Source: Lycium barbarum (Eukaryota; Streptophyta; Magnoliopsida; Solanales; Solanaceae). From it: a stretch of DNA of 64,000 bases. The notes under the pieces were generated by a model, which was given only the letters and a program-made list of their open reading frames with translations, ran no database searches and was not told the origin of the DNA. The stretch is from the NCBI RefSeq assembly GCF_019175385.1, contig NC_083342.1, forward strand, positions 117,180,376-117,244,375, read 5' to 3'. Made by a program: the position numbers and the translations under genes. Shown in pieces: positions 35,630-47,171 of the stretch (position 1 is its first letter; each line of letters opens with the position of its first letter).

Positions 35630-36468
35630 CCCCCTGTTTGGATGGTGGTTTCCCATGGTTCATTAATGTAGGGTTTTGTATAAAATCATGTTTGTTTCCA
35701 TTGTTCTTAAAATTATATGGTATTGTGTTGTAAACCCGTGATTCATCCATTGTTATATAACCATGAAAAGTCCCAATTTTTGTAACCACGGATTTGGTGA
35801 TTTTTTCGTCATTACGTATTTCATTTTCCCATTATACCCCACCCTCCACCCTCCACCCTCCATCATTCACCCCACCCCCACCCTACCACTCACCCCCACT
35901 CCTCCCCTGCTCCACCTTCCACTATCCACCCCACCCTTACCTCCACCCTACCACTCGCCCCCATCCCACGCCCGCCCTACCACCCACCCCCACCCTTATC
36001 CCACAACCACCCACCCCTCTACCACCTACTATGCCTCACCACCGCCCACCGCCCACCCCCACGCCCGCTACCCCCTCCTCATCCCACAACCACCCACCCC
36101 TCCACCACCCCCTACCCCTCACCCCCACCCTACCAGCCACTACTCCCACAACCACCCACCTCACACCACCCACTCCATGACTACCTACTTATTTTTTAAA
36201 GTTTCTATTTTATTCTTTACCTAAGTTTTATTAATATATATAAATTAATTTCTAATTAAAAGTTAAGGGTATTTTAGTAAACTTACAAGTTACTATACAA
36301 TATCATACAGTCAAACCAAACAATACAAATGTTATTAAACCACAACAAACGATACAGTCCATCCAAACATTATGTTCATTAATACAGTACAATACAATAC
36401 AACACCATACTGTACCATATCATACTGTACATTAATGAACCACGAGAAACAACCATCCAACCAGGGGG
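35630..36468. mobile_element. Tourist-like MITE carrying a C-rich tract
   Basis: The ends read CCCCCTGTTTGGATGG and the complement-matching CCATCCAACCAGGGGG, and the inverted match extends about 45 bases through GGTTCATTAATGTA. TAA flanks both sides (35627-35629 and 36469-36471), the 3-bp duplication typical of PIF/Harbinger-derived elements. The 839-bp element lies just upstream of the AVT1 pseudogene start, in its promoter region. Confidence 0.8.
35837..36176. repeat. 340-bp strand-asymmetric CCACCC tract
   Basis: The plus strand is nearly free of G for 340 bases and is built from CACCC, CCACC and CTACC words, so the minus strand is a long series of GGG and GGTGG runs. The long open frames across it (Pro/His/Thr-only proteins) come from composition, not from selection. 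Confidence 0.9.
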
Positions 36469-36471
36469 TAA

Positions 36472-37299
36472 GTAGAAGTGCAGCTACTGTACTTCACTTG
36501 TTTTGTATGCCAGCAACCATTTTGTAAAGTTCTATTATATACATATATTTGGGTTTCCGTGTTTCCTAAGCATCTTCATGAAACACGAGAAAGTTTAAAA
36601 ATGAGAATTGGTATTTCCTTCGCAAACAATAAATTAGTTGCCATGTGCGCTAGTGGTGTTAAGATAATAGCACATCCGACGACTAAATGATTTCTTAATT
36701 AGATGTGGTACTTGTCCAATGTATGCTTACAGATTTTGTTGTTCACCCCCGATGTTAAAGAATCATGTCTGATAATGCATCTTTTACATCTTGAATTGTT
36801 CGTCGTGACTTACGCTTCAGAATTCATTTATTTTTCCAATTTATACTGCTTGGAGATTATTCGTCCTATCCAATTGAAAAGGATATTTGGACCTTCTATC
36901 ATTTAGCGGGCTTTAGTGTCGTATGAAGAAATTGCACGGTTTGACCTTCAAATGGGTTGGCCTTTAATTTTTGTTCTTAGGAATCAAACTTATGCCTAGC
37001 ACGGCATAAGTCCTTTAAGGGGGTGAAACATAATTTGTGGAATATTATGATGTGAAAATATAAATTTATTCCCAGTGAAAAAATTATTTTCCTTGAGAGA
37101 CAAAAATTAAAGACCAACACAAAAGAGAAACAAAAGTGCAAATGACCTGTGTCGTAGACACACAACCCAAGTATATTTGGGCCTTCTATCAGAACACAAT
37201 CTTGTTAATTATTGGTAAAATTTCCTAGATATACGAAAAGAAACCCATAATTACCATAACTAGCAATAATATTTAGTTTTTAAGATGAAATTTTTACAT
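36472..37299. other. Intergenic DNA with a fold-back remnant
   Basis: No gene is seen. A block at about 36935-37180 has inverted pieces (GACCTTCAAATGGGTTGGCC on the left, AATTAAAGACCAACACAAAA on the right) around ATGCCTAGCACGGCATAAGT. It resembles the fold-back element at 30334-31089. Confidence 0.45.
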
Positions 37300-38290
37300 G
37301 TCGTAGCTAACTATACAAGGTATTTAAGAATAATAACTACAGTTTAAATAAACTACAATCAATAGCTATATTGTGTATTCAATTTGCTGCTCGTGGATAT
37401 ATTGTATTCACTCATTCAAAAGCTCAAATTCATTCTCTCCCTCTCTCTTCTCCCTTTCTCCTCTCTTCTCCCTCGATCCACTAGATCGGAGACACCACGA
37501 TGACACCATTAGATCTGAGAAACGCCACTGTCACTGGCCAGATCTGTTCTCTCCGTTCCGGCCAGATCTGCCCTCCTACTCCCTCTCCCTCAACACTGCC
37601 AGATTTGAGACACCACAGCGATATTAAATATACAAATAGCCTGAGATTTGACCGGAATTGAAATAAATCCTACTGTATTTACACTCATCCATAGCGTTGT
37701 TTGTATTTATGTGTATCCGGCGATACATAGTTATCTACCTCCGGTCAAAGTTCCGGGACTTGTATATAGTCATGATTTGTATCCCCTCCATCATCTCTGT
37801 ATTTGAGATAAATACATTTTTGTATACTTCTAGCTAACTAAGTGTACACCCTTCGCCGAGTGTATTTAACTGTATTTTTGTTGTTTGTATGCAATTTTTC
37901 CGACTAAATATAATGTATTTTTAAATTGATTTGAGTGTATTCTCCATTTTTTTTAGTGTAAATACAGTGTTTTTGGGTATTTCGCCGGAGATCCAACCGG
38001 ATTTGATTTTATCCTCCATATTTAAATATATCGTATTTTCGCCGGAGATTTGACCGGATTTGACTATATCTTCATTCATTCAGATCTATATACATATGTA
38101 TTTGGATGTATTTGAATACACACGAAACAGATAAACATAGATGTATTTGATTGACTGTACTTTGAAATTGTGTATTTGAATACAATTAAATACACGTGAA
38201 ATAGTTATAACATGCTACGGAATATAATTAAGAAAAAGATAGCTACGATTAGTTAGAAGCATAGAAATTATAACTATTTATGTAAGTTAC
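37300..38290. repeat. TGTATTC-rich interspersed repeat
   Basis: The interval is full of TGTATTT/GAATACA words and carries AACTATA and AGCTACGA blocks near its ends. It resembles the repeat found at 57159-57975 and 63330-64000. A CT-rich stretch (37428-37480) and repeated CCAGATCTG words lie inside. I cannot fix termini or a superfamily. Confidence 0.45.
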
Positions 38291-39733
38291 CCTTTTAAAA
38301 TAGCAACAAAAACATTACCCAACATATACAATATCTAACAAATCCCACAAAATTAAGGATTTTGTCGTCTCTTTTCCACAAATCCTAGCCGTCGTTGTCC
38401 CCATCTCACTTGCCGTGTTTGAATGCCCCTGCTCTGTCGAAAAATTATCAGAGCTTCGCCGCCATATTTTTTTTCGCCGCCATCCCCATCCACCCGCCAA
38501 CTCCGTGCGTTGTCTTTACCTTCATCTGAATATTTATTTTCATCGAAGCTCTTATTCCAGAACTTCTTCTCTCCACATATATCTTGTATGTCATACGTAT
38601 GTTAATGTATACATTTAACTACGCATGACTACGTTGATATATTTTGACATACACGTCACATACACATATACAATGATATACACACTTGTATGTCATTGGT
38701 ATATTAGTATGTCGAGTTATCACTGCAGGTATATTGTTATGTATAAGAGATACAATAACATACACCAGAGATACACTAGATATAAACTAGACATACATTC
38801 GTCCAACCTTTAAAGCACTGCCACATACCACCATAACCACAACTTGTTCCACCATAACATAGATCGCTTTTATACAAAAAAAAAAAAAAAAAAAAAAAAA
38901 GAGGTATTTCCTCGAAGATATGCCTAAATAGATCTGGACAGATCTTTTTTTTTTTTTTTTTTTTAATATCTCGTCGACGAAAGATTGCTCAACTGAACTT
39001 TCAATGGAGAAGAGGATGATGTGGCTGGAGTTTCGGCGGCGGCCAGAGGTGAAGATGGGGGGATGGGTCAGCGGCTGAAGTATTCAGGAAATAAAGATTA
39101 GGAGACCACAATACAACAACAACAACATACCAGTATAATCCCACAAGGAGACCACAATATGAGCCTAAAATCGACGGATGTCCTATTTTCCTATAATGTT
39201 CGTATATTTTGAAAAGTGTTCTTATATTTGGTAATTAGTTGAAAGTACCTTTAAAATTGGTAATTAATATTCCTTTTTCATCATGTAGATAAAAGTCTCT
39301 TCATTTCTTGTATCTGATTCGTTTATTAAGTGTTCTTCTAATTAATACTTCCATAGCATTTTTCAATAAAAATAAGTAACCACCAGAATTGAAGTGTTTG
39401 CTTAATTTTGAGCTTATTATGGTCCATTGCCATAATGACTTGTAGCATATAAAATTTTGCTTTCCTTTCTGCCTTGGCATGTCTTGCAACTTGTTTTCCT
39501 TCTTATTGGGGAAAGTACAAAAACACAGATAAAATCTTCCATCATGCTGTCATACAACACAAGGCAATCAATCTACTAGATGAACAACTGTTCGAAGCAG
39601 TTAAGCACTAGGCAAATTGTCTCATACAAGGAATAGCTACTATAGCAATCATGTTGCATAGAGTACTACAAATCTGTCTAACATGCTAGTAACAATTTCC
39701 TTTCGTCCTGTCTGAAATAGAATAATCACCATA
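38291..39733. other. Intergenic DNA and DUO1 3' flank
   Basis: No gene is recognised. It holds microsatellite-like TACAC words (38640-38800), an A run (38877-38900), a T run (38946-38964) and a minus-strand TS SINE tail fragment (CAACAACAACAACATACCAG, 39115-39160). The last ~230 bases before 39734 probably hold the DUO1 3' untranslated region. Confidence 0.5.
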
Positions 39734-42700
39734 TCACCATTCGGATGGGCTTGGCAGTGGATCCATGTAATCAAACATGTCCAAGGGGAAGTCATCGATG
39801 AAGCTATCTGGGGTAAGGGGGTTGTCCATTACTCTCTTCACTGTAATCTCGGAGCTTCTCTCTTGTCCTGAACACGACGACCCTTGAGGGACTTGCACAT
39901 TTCCTATATCAGAAGCACCGAGCTGCCCGAAATAATCTAAGAAGTCAGTCTCCTCAAGTTTCATGGGTAATTCTTGATATTCGAGTGAGGGACCAAAGTT
40001 AGTTTGGACTGGAATCTGAGTAAAAGGGAGCAGAAACTGTGGCCAGATGCAGGTTCTCTTCTCATAGGGAGTGAACTCAAGTTGAAGCAGTTCTGGCTCA
40101 GAAGGAAATGAAGTTGAATTCACTAGCTCTGGCGGTGGGACCATGTTGGTTGTGTCAAAGCTATTCATATAGGATGATGAGCAATACTGGGACATGGACA
40201 AAGACCTTTCCTCTGCCAATGAGTTCAATTTTGGTGCCTGAAATTCAAATAGAGAATCCAATGCACAAGTTGAAAGGCATAAACATATAACCTCTGGCTG
40301 GTAGAAGAGTTAGAACACTAATATCTTTTTCTTATCTTAACAATGTTTCTTTCAATGCCATTTTAGAGTTTTAAGTATATACTGTCACAGACTGACCACA
40401 AGTGAGGAAGCTGGGGGGAACAAGGTCCATGAAGTTTTCACATGCCCATTTGATGAGATCTTGAGTAAAGAACCAGCCATACCAATTTTACAGCAGATTC
40501 ACCTAAATAAATTTGGTCAGAGTTGACAATACTAGTGTGTGACATTAAGAGGAAAAATAACGTTGATATCAAAGGAAGCAAGATAATTTTGTTTTTCTTT
40601 CCTTTAAGACTCAGTGTTCAACTGTTCGTATGGGCGAGGGGAAAGAGACAAAATATTTATAAAGATTAAAGAACAAAAATAAAGTTCCAAAAGAATTGAA
40701 GAAAAAGATCCATTCTTCAGAGCTCACAAATTTTGGACTCATGGACCTTTTGGGACATTTACTAAGCTACGAAAAAACAGTAGAGTTTGAATTTAATTTA
40801 CGGAATGCAGGAAACTGTTCCATAATCAACAACATTTCTATCCTAAAACGTAATGATGGCAAAAGCACCTTGTTCTTGGACAACATTACCAACTATATAT
40901 ATACATTCCATCAAGGCCAAATTCACATCAATTCTGAAACTAACACAGAAAGCAGAACACTTAAATGAATGAAAATATCCATTTTGAGCAAAAGATGATA
41001 AACCAGAGAGCATAACTGCTTTGTGACAAGAATAGTGAATTACCTCAACTGAGGGAACTTTTTGAAGAGCAGAAGGGGCTTCCCTGTTGATATTCTTTTG
41101 TGGTTTACTTGGCTGTGGCGCTGAGTTCCTCAGAATCTTAGCCAATCTCTTTTGCCGGCTACTCCAAAAATTCTTGACATCATTGTCAGTTCTTCCAGGC
41201 AAATATGTAGCAATTCTAGCCCATTTGTTCCCAAATTGTGCCTGCAGTTCAATTACAGTCCTCTCCTCCTCTGCTGAAAACTTCACTCCACTTTTCACCC
41301 AAAAGAAAAGATAATCAAATATTAACACTAAGCATAAAAACAAACTTCAGATATGCATTGCAAAATCATCAATGCTATCGCAGCAAAAATCTCACCTTTT
41401 GATTGCTCCATCAAATGTCACGAGTTAAGCGAATTTACAAGAAGAAGTAACATAACGAACAATGAAACAGAGGAAAAACAGCAAACCCCACCATGAAAAT
41501 ACTTCAAAATAGAACAAAATTTCCATAAAATCTCAGCAAATCGGATAATTCCAAGAACCAAAAAAAAGCAGAACAAAGAAACCCATACCAAAAGATCAGA
41601 CTAGTACAACAGTGCCGATTTGCTGAGAACTTCACTCCACTTTCATCCAAAAGAAAAGAAAGTGAAAATAACACAAAAGGTATAATCTTCATTTTCAGTT
41701 GACAGAAACACATACTAACATTAAATCATAAAAACAAACATCTGATACACATAGGCAAATAGTCAGTGCTATAGCAGTAAATTTCTACCTTTTGAATTCT
41801 CCATCAAATATCAACAACTTAAAGCGAATTTACAACAAGAAGAAGTAAAATATCTAATAAAGAAACAGAGGAAAATGCTTCAACATAGAACAAAATTTCC
41901 ATAAAATCTCAGCAAATTCAAAGAAACAAAAAAACCATAAGCAAAACCCCAATTTTCCTACCCCAAACATGCAGACCCCTCTGTTGTATTCCACAAAATC
42001 CCAACAATTTTGCAATTCTAACAAGTAGGAAATAGTAGAACAAAGAACCCACAACCAATAACCCTTTTTGCAAGAAATTCAACAGGTAAATCCAACTATT
42101 TCCCAACAAGGATGAAAATGCTTCAACCTAGAACAGAAATTCCACAAACTCTTAACTTAACAACAAAATCAAAAGACCAGAAACAACAAACCCATAACCA
42201 AAAACTAAATTTGCAAGCAATGCAACAACAAATTCCCACTATTTCTCAACCAACAAAGAAAAGACAGCTAATTTACAATTCTAAGAAGGAAAACAAGAGC
42301 ATTGACAAAGAGAACTTTCTGCAAGAAACCTACCAACAGTAATTTCCCAACCCCAACAAAAACCCCAAAACAAAGAAACACAAAAAACAGAGAAACAAGC
42401 TAAACCCCTTGATGAAAAATGCTTCAACATAGAACAGAAATTCCACAAACTCTTATTTTAACAGCAAAAACTAAATTGGCAAGCAATGCGGCAAAAATAC
42501 CCACTATTTTCTCAACCCAACAAAGAAAAGACAGCAAATTTACAATTCTAAGAAGAAAAAAAAAGGAGCATTATGAAGAAACACTTGTTCTGCAAGCAAT
42601 GTAGAAGTAAAAACAGAGTAGTTTAGTTTACGTTTTCAAGTTGGGTCTCAGTTTATTGACCCAACGAAGACGACAAGATTTTCCAGTACGCTGTAAAAGT

Positions 42701-42810
42701 CCTTTGGATCGAATGGAGCTCCAATTTCTTGGCCCATATTTCTTCACATGTTTAATCAACACTTCATCTTCTTCAACTTTCCATGGCCCTTTCTTTATCA
42801 TCTCACTCAT
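39734..42810 (-). CDS. DUO1: R2R3-MYB transcription factor DUO1 (DUO POLLEN 1) orthologue
   Basis: DUO1 is a male-germline MYB that drives generative-cell division and sperm-cell gene expression in pollen. Three exons join in frame: 42632-42810 (phase 2), 41044-41290 and 39734-40237, giving 930 nt and 309 aa; Arabidopsis DUO1 is about 300 aa. R2 (about residues 6-57) and R3 (about 62-108) have the expected Trp pattern and the DUO1-specific stretches GPRNWSSIRSKGLLQRTGKS and GRTDNDVKNFWSSRQKRLAK. An extra Lys at about residue 63, at the R2-R3 junction (LKTGVKFSA), matches the supernumerary lysine known for DUO1. The acidic C-terminus (DDFPLDMFDYMDPLPSP) matches the conserved DUO1 end needed for activation. 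No lesions are seen. Intron 1 (41291-42631) is long and contains repeated blocks, including a copy of the exon 2 acceptor. Start at 42810 gives MSEMIKKGPW. Confidence 0.95.
41470..42600. repeat. Imperfect repeats inside DUO1 intron 1
   Basis: A block with CTTCAACATAGAACAAAATT occurs four times (near 41499, 41876, 42119 and 42419), linked by repeated AACAAAGAAACCCATA- and CAACAAAGAAAAGACAGC-like blocks. One unit (41600-41670) copies the exon 2 start with its splice acceptor. The intron appears to have grown by unequal local duplication. Confidence 0.8.
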
Positions 42811-43019
42811 TTTCCACTCCCACTAATTACAACAACTATTATAATTTTCCTTCGATCTTTTTCCTGCAAGTTTGATTATCATCTCTCTCTTTTTTGTTAA
42901 ATGGGTTTTTGTTTGTTTATTTAATGAGTTTGTGGGTAGTGACAGTTAAGGCGGTTATAAGCACTATCTTCCCACCATTTAGCCCCTCTTCCCTATTTTT
43001 CTGTAGAATTCAAATGTGG
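42811..43019 (-). promoter_or_regulatory. DUO1 upstream region
   Basis: About 200 bases upstream of the DUO1 start, with CT/AG-rich leader-like sequence. I see no certain TATA box. A duplicated segment begins at about 43020, so the proximal promoter may be short or may include repeat DNA. Confidence 0.3.
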
Positions 43020-45044
43020 GATAAAAGGGTAAAAAGAAATTCAGACGTGGGAGTAAAATTACTTTATTGTTGTATACTAGTATATTCTTCATAATTCATA
43101 AGTTGACCATTGGCTTTTCGGTAATTTGACTTAGAACACTACTTCTAGTATTTACGTGCACCAGGTATTTATATGAGGCCATACTAATGATTAAGCAATA
43201 AATAAAAGTAAAAATAATTGTTAAATAACTATGATTTAATGATGTTAAACATGTATTACGTCAGGTAAGTTTTAGAAAATATGACTAAACAAATTTCTTG
43301 AATGGGTTTACTTGAAAGAATGTTAAAAGTTCTTATTAAGGCGAATGCGTGTGATTAAAGGAGATGACATGATATTTATATTCATTAATCTAACTACCTA
43401 ATAGATGAATGAAAACACGTAGAAATCTTTTTTAAAATTTTGAATCGAACGTGTCTAATTGGAGCATTTTATTAGAAATTGAGGTGTTTTAATTGGAATA
43501 GGGCTTAATTCGAGTGTTTAAATGAAAAGTGTAAAGGGTTGGCTATGTATCAGTGTTTTCAAAGGCGGGGACGTGACGCGGGACGTTTTACTTAGTACAG
43601 GGCGAGGCATTAGCCCCATGGATCTTTAAATTTTTAATTTATAATGTAGTAAAATAGTGTGACAACACACAAATTATAAAAAATATATTAATAGTTTTAA
43701 AAAATTAAAAACATGATTAAAGAAACTCATTGAAAACAAAACTTCTAACATAATTTTACAAGTATAATTAATGCAATGATTTAAAACATATTATAAGATG
43801 CAAACCAGCTCTAACATCTTACTTTTCAAACACTAAAAGAATCACAATTTCTTAAAGCATACTACTATCATACTATGATGTAATTTACCTCCCTAAAAGA
43901 AAATAATCAATAAACTTTATCATATTATAATTAAAACATCACTCCTCCATGAATATAAATAAAATTATATTCAATTAGTAAAATAATAAACTATGAAAAT
44001 TTTGAGACATAAGATAAAAACGTGAAGACCAATGTCAAGTAAAGATGTAAAATTCGGCTATGTATTTTATTTTTTTAAACGTTAAGTGATATTCCCCTTC
44101 ACAAGTCACATTGTTCTCAAATAGTAAATATGCAATTCTACGGTTTGTTATTTGAGTTAATCTCAATCTTCCTATTTTTATAAATGAAGAAAACTATTAA
44201 GCATCATTCATTTAATAAAGAAATATGATGGTCAATAATGTTAATTGAGGAATTTAATACATAGTTTGTGTAAGAACTCTTAGGCGAGCCCCGAGTGTTG
44301 GACGTTAGGCGTGTTTAGGGCGTAAGCCTCACAGAACTAAGCCCCACACGTAAGCCCTGAGGCGTTTTGCCAGTGCCTCAAGGCGAGTCCCAAAATTGCC
44401 TTTTAAAACACTGCTATGTATTAAGCCTACATTTTTTATACTATCAAATTGAATTCACTTAGAGATAATACATAATTACCCCTAAACTTGTATCTTATTT
44501 TTAAGAAGACACTTCAACTTTACAAGGGTCCAATTACCCCTGAACAACTTTGAAATGGAAATAATTTGCCCTTTTTCAGTCACCTAGCATAGTGAGTGTA
44601 TGCTACTCACTCTCCTAGGGAGAATGAGGAACAAAAAGAAACGACTACAATTTAATTTTTACGATAATTTTTTATAAAATGTATTTTCCTATTTTTCGTT
44701 ATTTTTTCCTTATTCTTTCTTTTCTTTTCTTTCTTCTTCAATAAACTATTGTCATTTCCCCCCGCCACTCCCAATGCCATCATTTTTGCCACAACTCCAC
44801 TAACCTTTTACTACTACCTCCTCAACTCTGTTTTTCAATTTCAAAATCTTATCCAAAAAATTTCCCTTACGTTTCGAACAATTTTTCAAAACCCATTACA
44901 TTGAATTGTAGTAATTTAGGAACTTTTTTTATATGAGTTTCAGCTCAACGCCTTATAAATCCTCATTTGATTTTTTTGAAACCTTCATCTTTAGTTGTGC
45001 TGAAGTTATATGAAAAAGAGATAACTAATTGATGATATCCCCAA
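43020..45044. repeat. Segmental duplication, copy A (paralogous to parts of 46905-53260)
   Basis: Blocks shared in order with the other copy include GGCTTTTCGGTAATTTGACT (43111 and 46969), TTTTAGAAAATATGACT (43270 and 50167), TTGAATGGGTTTACTTGAAA (43297 and 50218), AGATGAATGAAAACAC (43403 and 52774) and TTTTTTATACTATCAAATTG (44433 and 52939). Copy A carries a hAT insertion, whereas copy B carries a Helitron and a solo LTR. No gene is seen. Confidence 0.85.
43551..44413. mobile_element. Non-autonomous hAT element with 8-bp target duplication
   Basis: The ends read CAGTGTTTTCAAAGGCG and the complement-matching GCCTTTTAAAACACTG. CTATGTAT flanks the 863-bp element exactly on both sides (43543-43550 and 44414-44421). 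No transposase frame is present. The paralogous segment near 52920 lacks it. Confidence 0.93.
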
Positions 45045-46605
45045 TGTTAAGATGACTGTTGTTAGTTAAACTGCTGTTAGTTGACTGATAGTTAGTTAAG
45101 CGAGGTTAACATAAAGTTAGTTAGCTAGACGTGTAGGCAGTTAGTTGTAGGAGTTAGTTACAATGTTCCAGCTGTCAATGAGTTGTACATGAGCTGGATT
45201 AGTAAGTTAAACTTGTATATATAGGTGGAAGATATTTGTAATAGTTAGTTATCATTTTGTAGTCAATCATTGAAATGAAATTCAGTTGAAACCTTCATTT
45301 TCTCTCTCGTTTCTGTTCTAAGTTTCAGTTTTCTCATTCATATCAATCTATTGTAGATATTTTGACATGGTATCAGAGCTTTTCTGATTGAATTTAGGAG
45401 TTTTCACTGCGGAATTGAAGGAAAACTGAGAAATTCGATCCAGTTTTACCTAATTCTTCGATTACTTAGTTGTTAAGCTTCATCTAAATTGTTAAAATGC
45501 TTGACTGTTGAGGTTGAATTGAGCAACAATGGTGGAAACTGTGACAGATAACACTCATCATTCGCATCCATTATATCTATCTCCTTTAGATCTACCAGGT
45601 GCAGTTCAAATTGGTCTGCAACTAACTGGAATGGACAATTACTCACTTTGGAGTCGTGCGATGAAATTGATGCTTTTAACGAAGAACAAATTGGGATTCG
45701 TTGATAGAACAATAAAGAAGGATGAGTACAAATTAGATTCTGATGTAAAGCAGTGGGATTGATGCAATGCGATAGTAGTTTCATGGATTATGAGCAATGT
45801 AAGTAAGGAATTGATTAGTGGAATTTTTTAAGTCAAATGCATGTATAGTATGGAATAATCTAAATGAGAGGTTCAATAAGGTCAATATGTCTAGAATTTT
45901 ACCGTTTGCATAGAGAGATTGTCACTCTTAGCCAAGAAGTTGATTCTGTTGTTGTGTATTAATCTCGATTGAATGATTTATGGGATGAAGTTGACTCAAT
46001 TATCCCACCGCCTAGTTGTGAATGTGATCGAGCAAAGAGGTATGCTGAAAGCTTGATCCGTCAAAGACTTTTGCAGTTTTTTATGGGTTTGAATGATAGC
46101 TATAGTCAAGTTAGAAGCCAGATCCTAATGATGAGTACCACACCAAACATAAATTAGTGCTATGCAATGATTGTTCAAGATGAAAGTTAAAAAACACTGA
46201 GTGGTAGTGTGCATCACGCTAGACTTGAACCACTAGATCCAACTGCATTTCTCTCTAAGTCAACTGGTTTCCATCCAGGAGCTAGTAGTAGTGGAAGTGG
46301 AGGTTCTTATTCAGGTATGAACATTGGGGGAAGTGGTGGAGGATTCCACTCAAATGCTGGGGGAAATGGTAATGGTGGTGGATTTCATCTGAATGCTAGT
46401 AGCAACAATGCTCAAAGGCAGAGAAAACTTGGTCACCTATTCTGTGATTTTTGCAACATGAAGGGATACAACAGGGAGAATTGTTACAAATTGGTGCATT
46501 GCAACTTTTGCAACATGAAAGGACATGTGAGAGAGACTTGTTACAAGCTGATAGGTTACCTTGCAGATTTCAAAGCAAAGAACAACCACGTCAGTTAGAG
46601 GGAAG
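45045..46605 (+). mobile_element. Copia-type retrotransposon remnant: 5' LTR, PBS and decayed gag
   Basis: An LTR of 323 bp (45045-45367, TGTTAAGATG...TTTTGACA) is followed at once by TGGTATCAGAGCT (45368-45380), the primer-binding site for initiator tRNA-Met. The gag region (45529 to about 46600) has a Copia N-terminus (LTGMDNYSLWSRAMKLMLL), an SQILMMSTTP region, a Gly/Ser/Asn-rich linker and two CX2CX4HX4C-like knuckles, CNMKGYNRENC (His replaced by Tyr) and CNMKGHVRETC. Several stops and frameshifts interrupt it. Protease, integrase, reverse transcriptase and the 3' LTR are missing, so it is 3'-truncated and dead. Confidence 0.9.
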
Positions 46606-46904
46606 AACCAAAGGTCGTCGGCATTGCGTCGTCCGACGACCAGATCTGAAACAAAAGGTCACTGGAGGTTCTCCGTCCGGCAAGCAGTGATGAAGAAATA
46701 TGTGTGGGGGGGTGGGGGGTCAATGTTTTTGCAGAAATGAGGAAGAAGAGGAGCAATGAGGTTTAATGTGAATTTCCTATGAAATACAAAATATAGCTAT
46801 GTATAGTAATTATTTTAAACTATAGTTGTGAATCCAGTAGATGTTAGTTACACCATGTAAAAATTCCTAAATAGAACTGGAAAATTTTTGCACGAATTTC
46901 CCTA
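46606..46904. repeat. Short repeat shared with 58290-58490
   Basis: GAGGTTTAATGTGAATTTCC, TATGAAATACAAAATATAGC and GTTAGTTACACCATGTAAAA occur here and, in the same order, near 58357-58470. A GTCGTCGGCATTGCGTCGTC block with a hairpin (GTCGTCCGACGAC, 46628-46640) precedes it. No gene is seen. Confidence 0.65.
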
Positions 46905-47011
46905 CTGGTTTTAAATGTGGGAGTAAAATTACTTTAATGCCCGAAATTCAATGGTTCATAAGACCATTGGCTTTTCGGTAATTTGACTTAGAACACTACT
47001 TCTAAGTAGTA

Positions 47012-47097
47012 CTAGACGCCCTATGCCCGTGCTGCGCACGGGCCCAACACTTTAGATTATAGTGCATTTATGTGTATGTAGTTGTTTTTGAATAGTG

Positions 47098-47171
<74 letters not shown>

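Noticed and set aside
35763..36224. Long plus-strand frames encoding Pro/His/Thr-only proteins
   Set aside because: They come from the CCACCC tract, which is open in several frames at once. There is no start context, splice signal or domain.
40051..40110. Possible miR159 target site in DUO1 exon 3
   Set aside because: A GAGTTCACTCCC stretch loosely resembles a GAMYB-type miR159 site, but only about 11 of 21 positions match and pairing at the miRNA 5' end is poor.
45473..45784. 103-codon minus-strand frame
   Set aside because: It is antisense to the Copia gag start, just after the LTR and primer-binding site.
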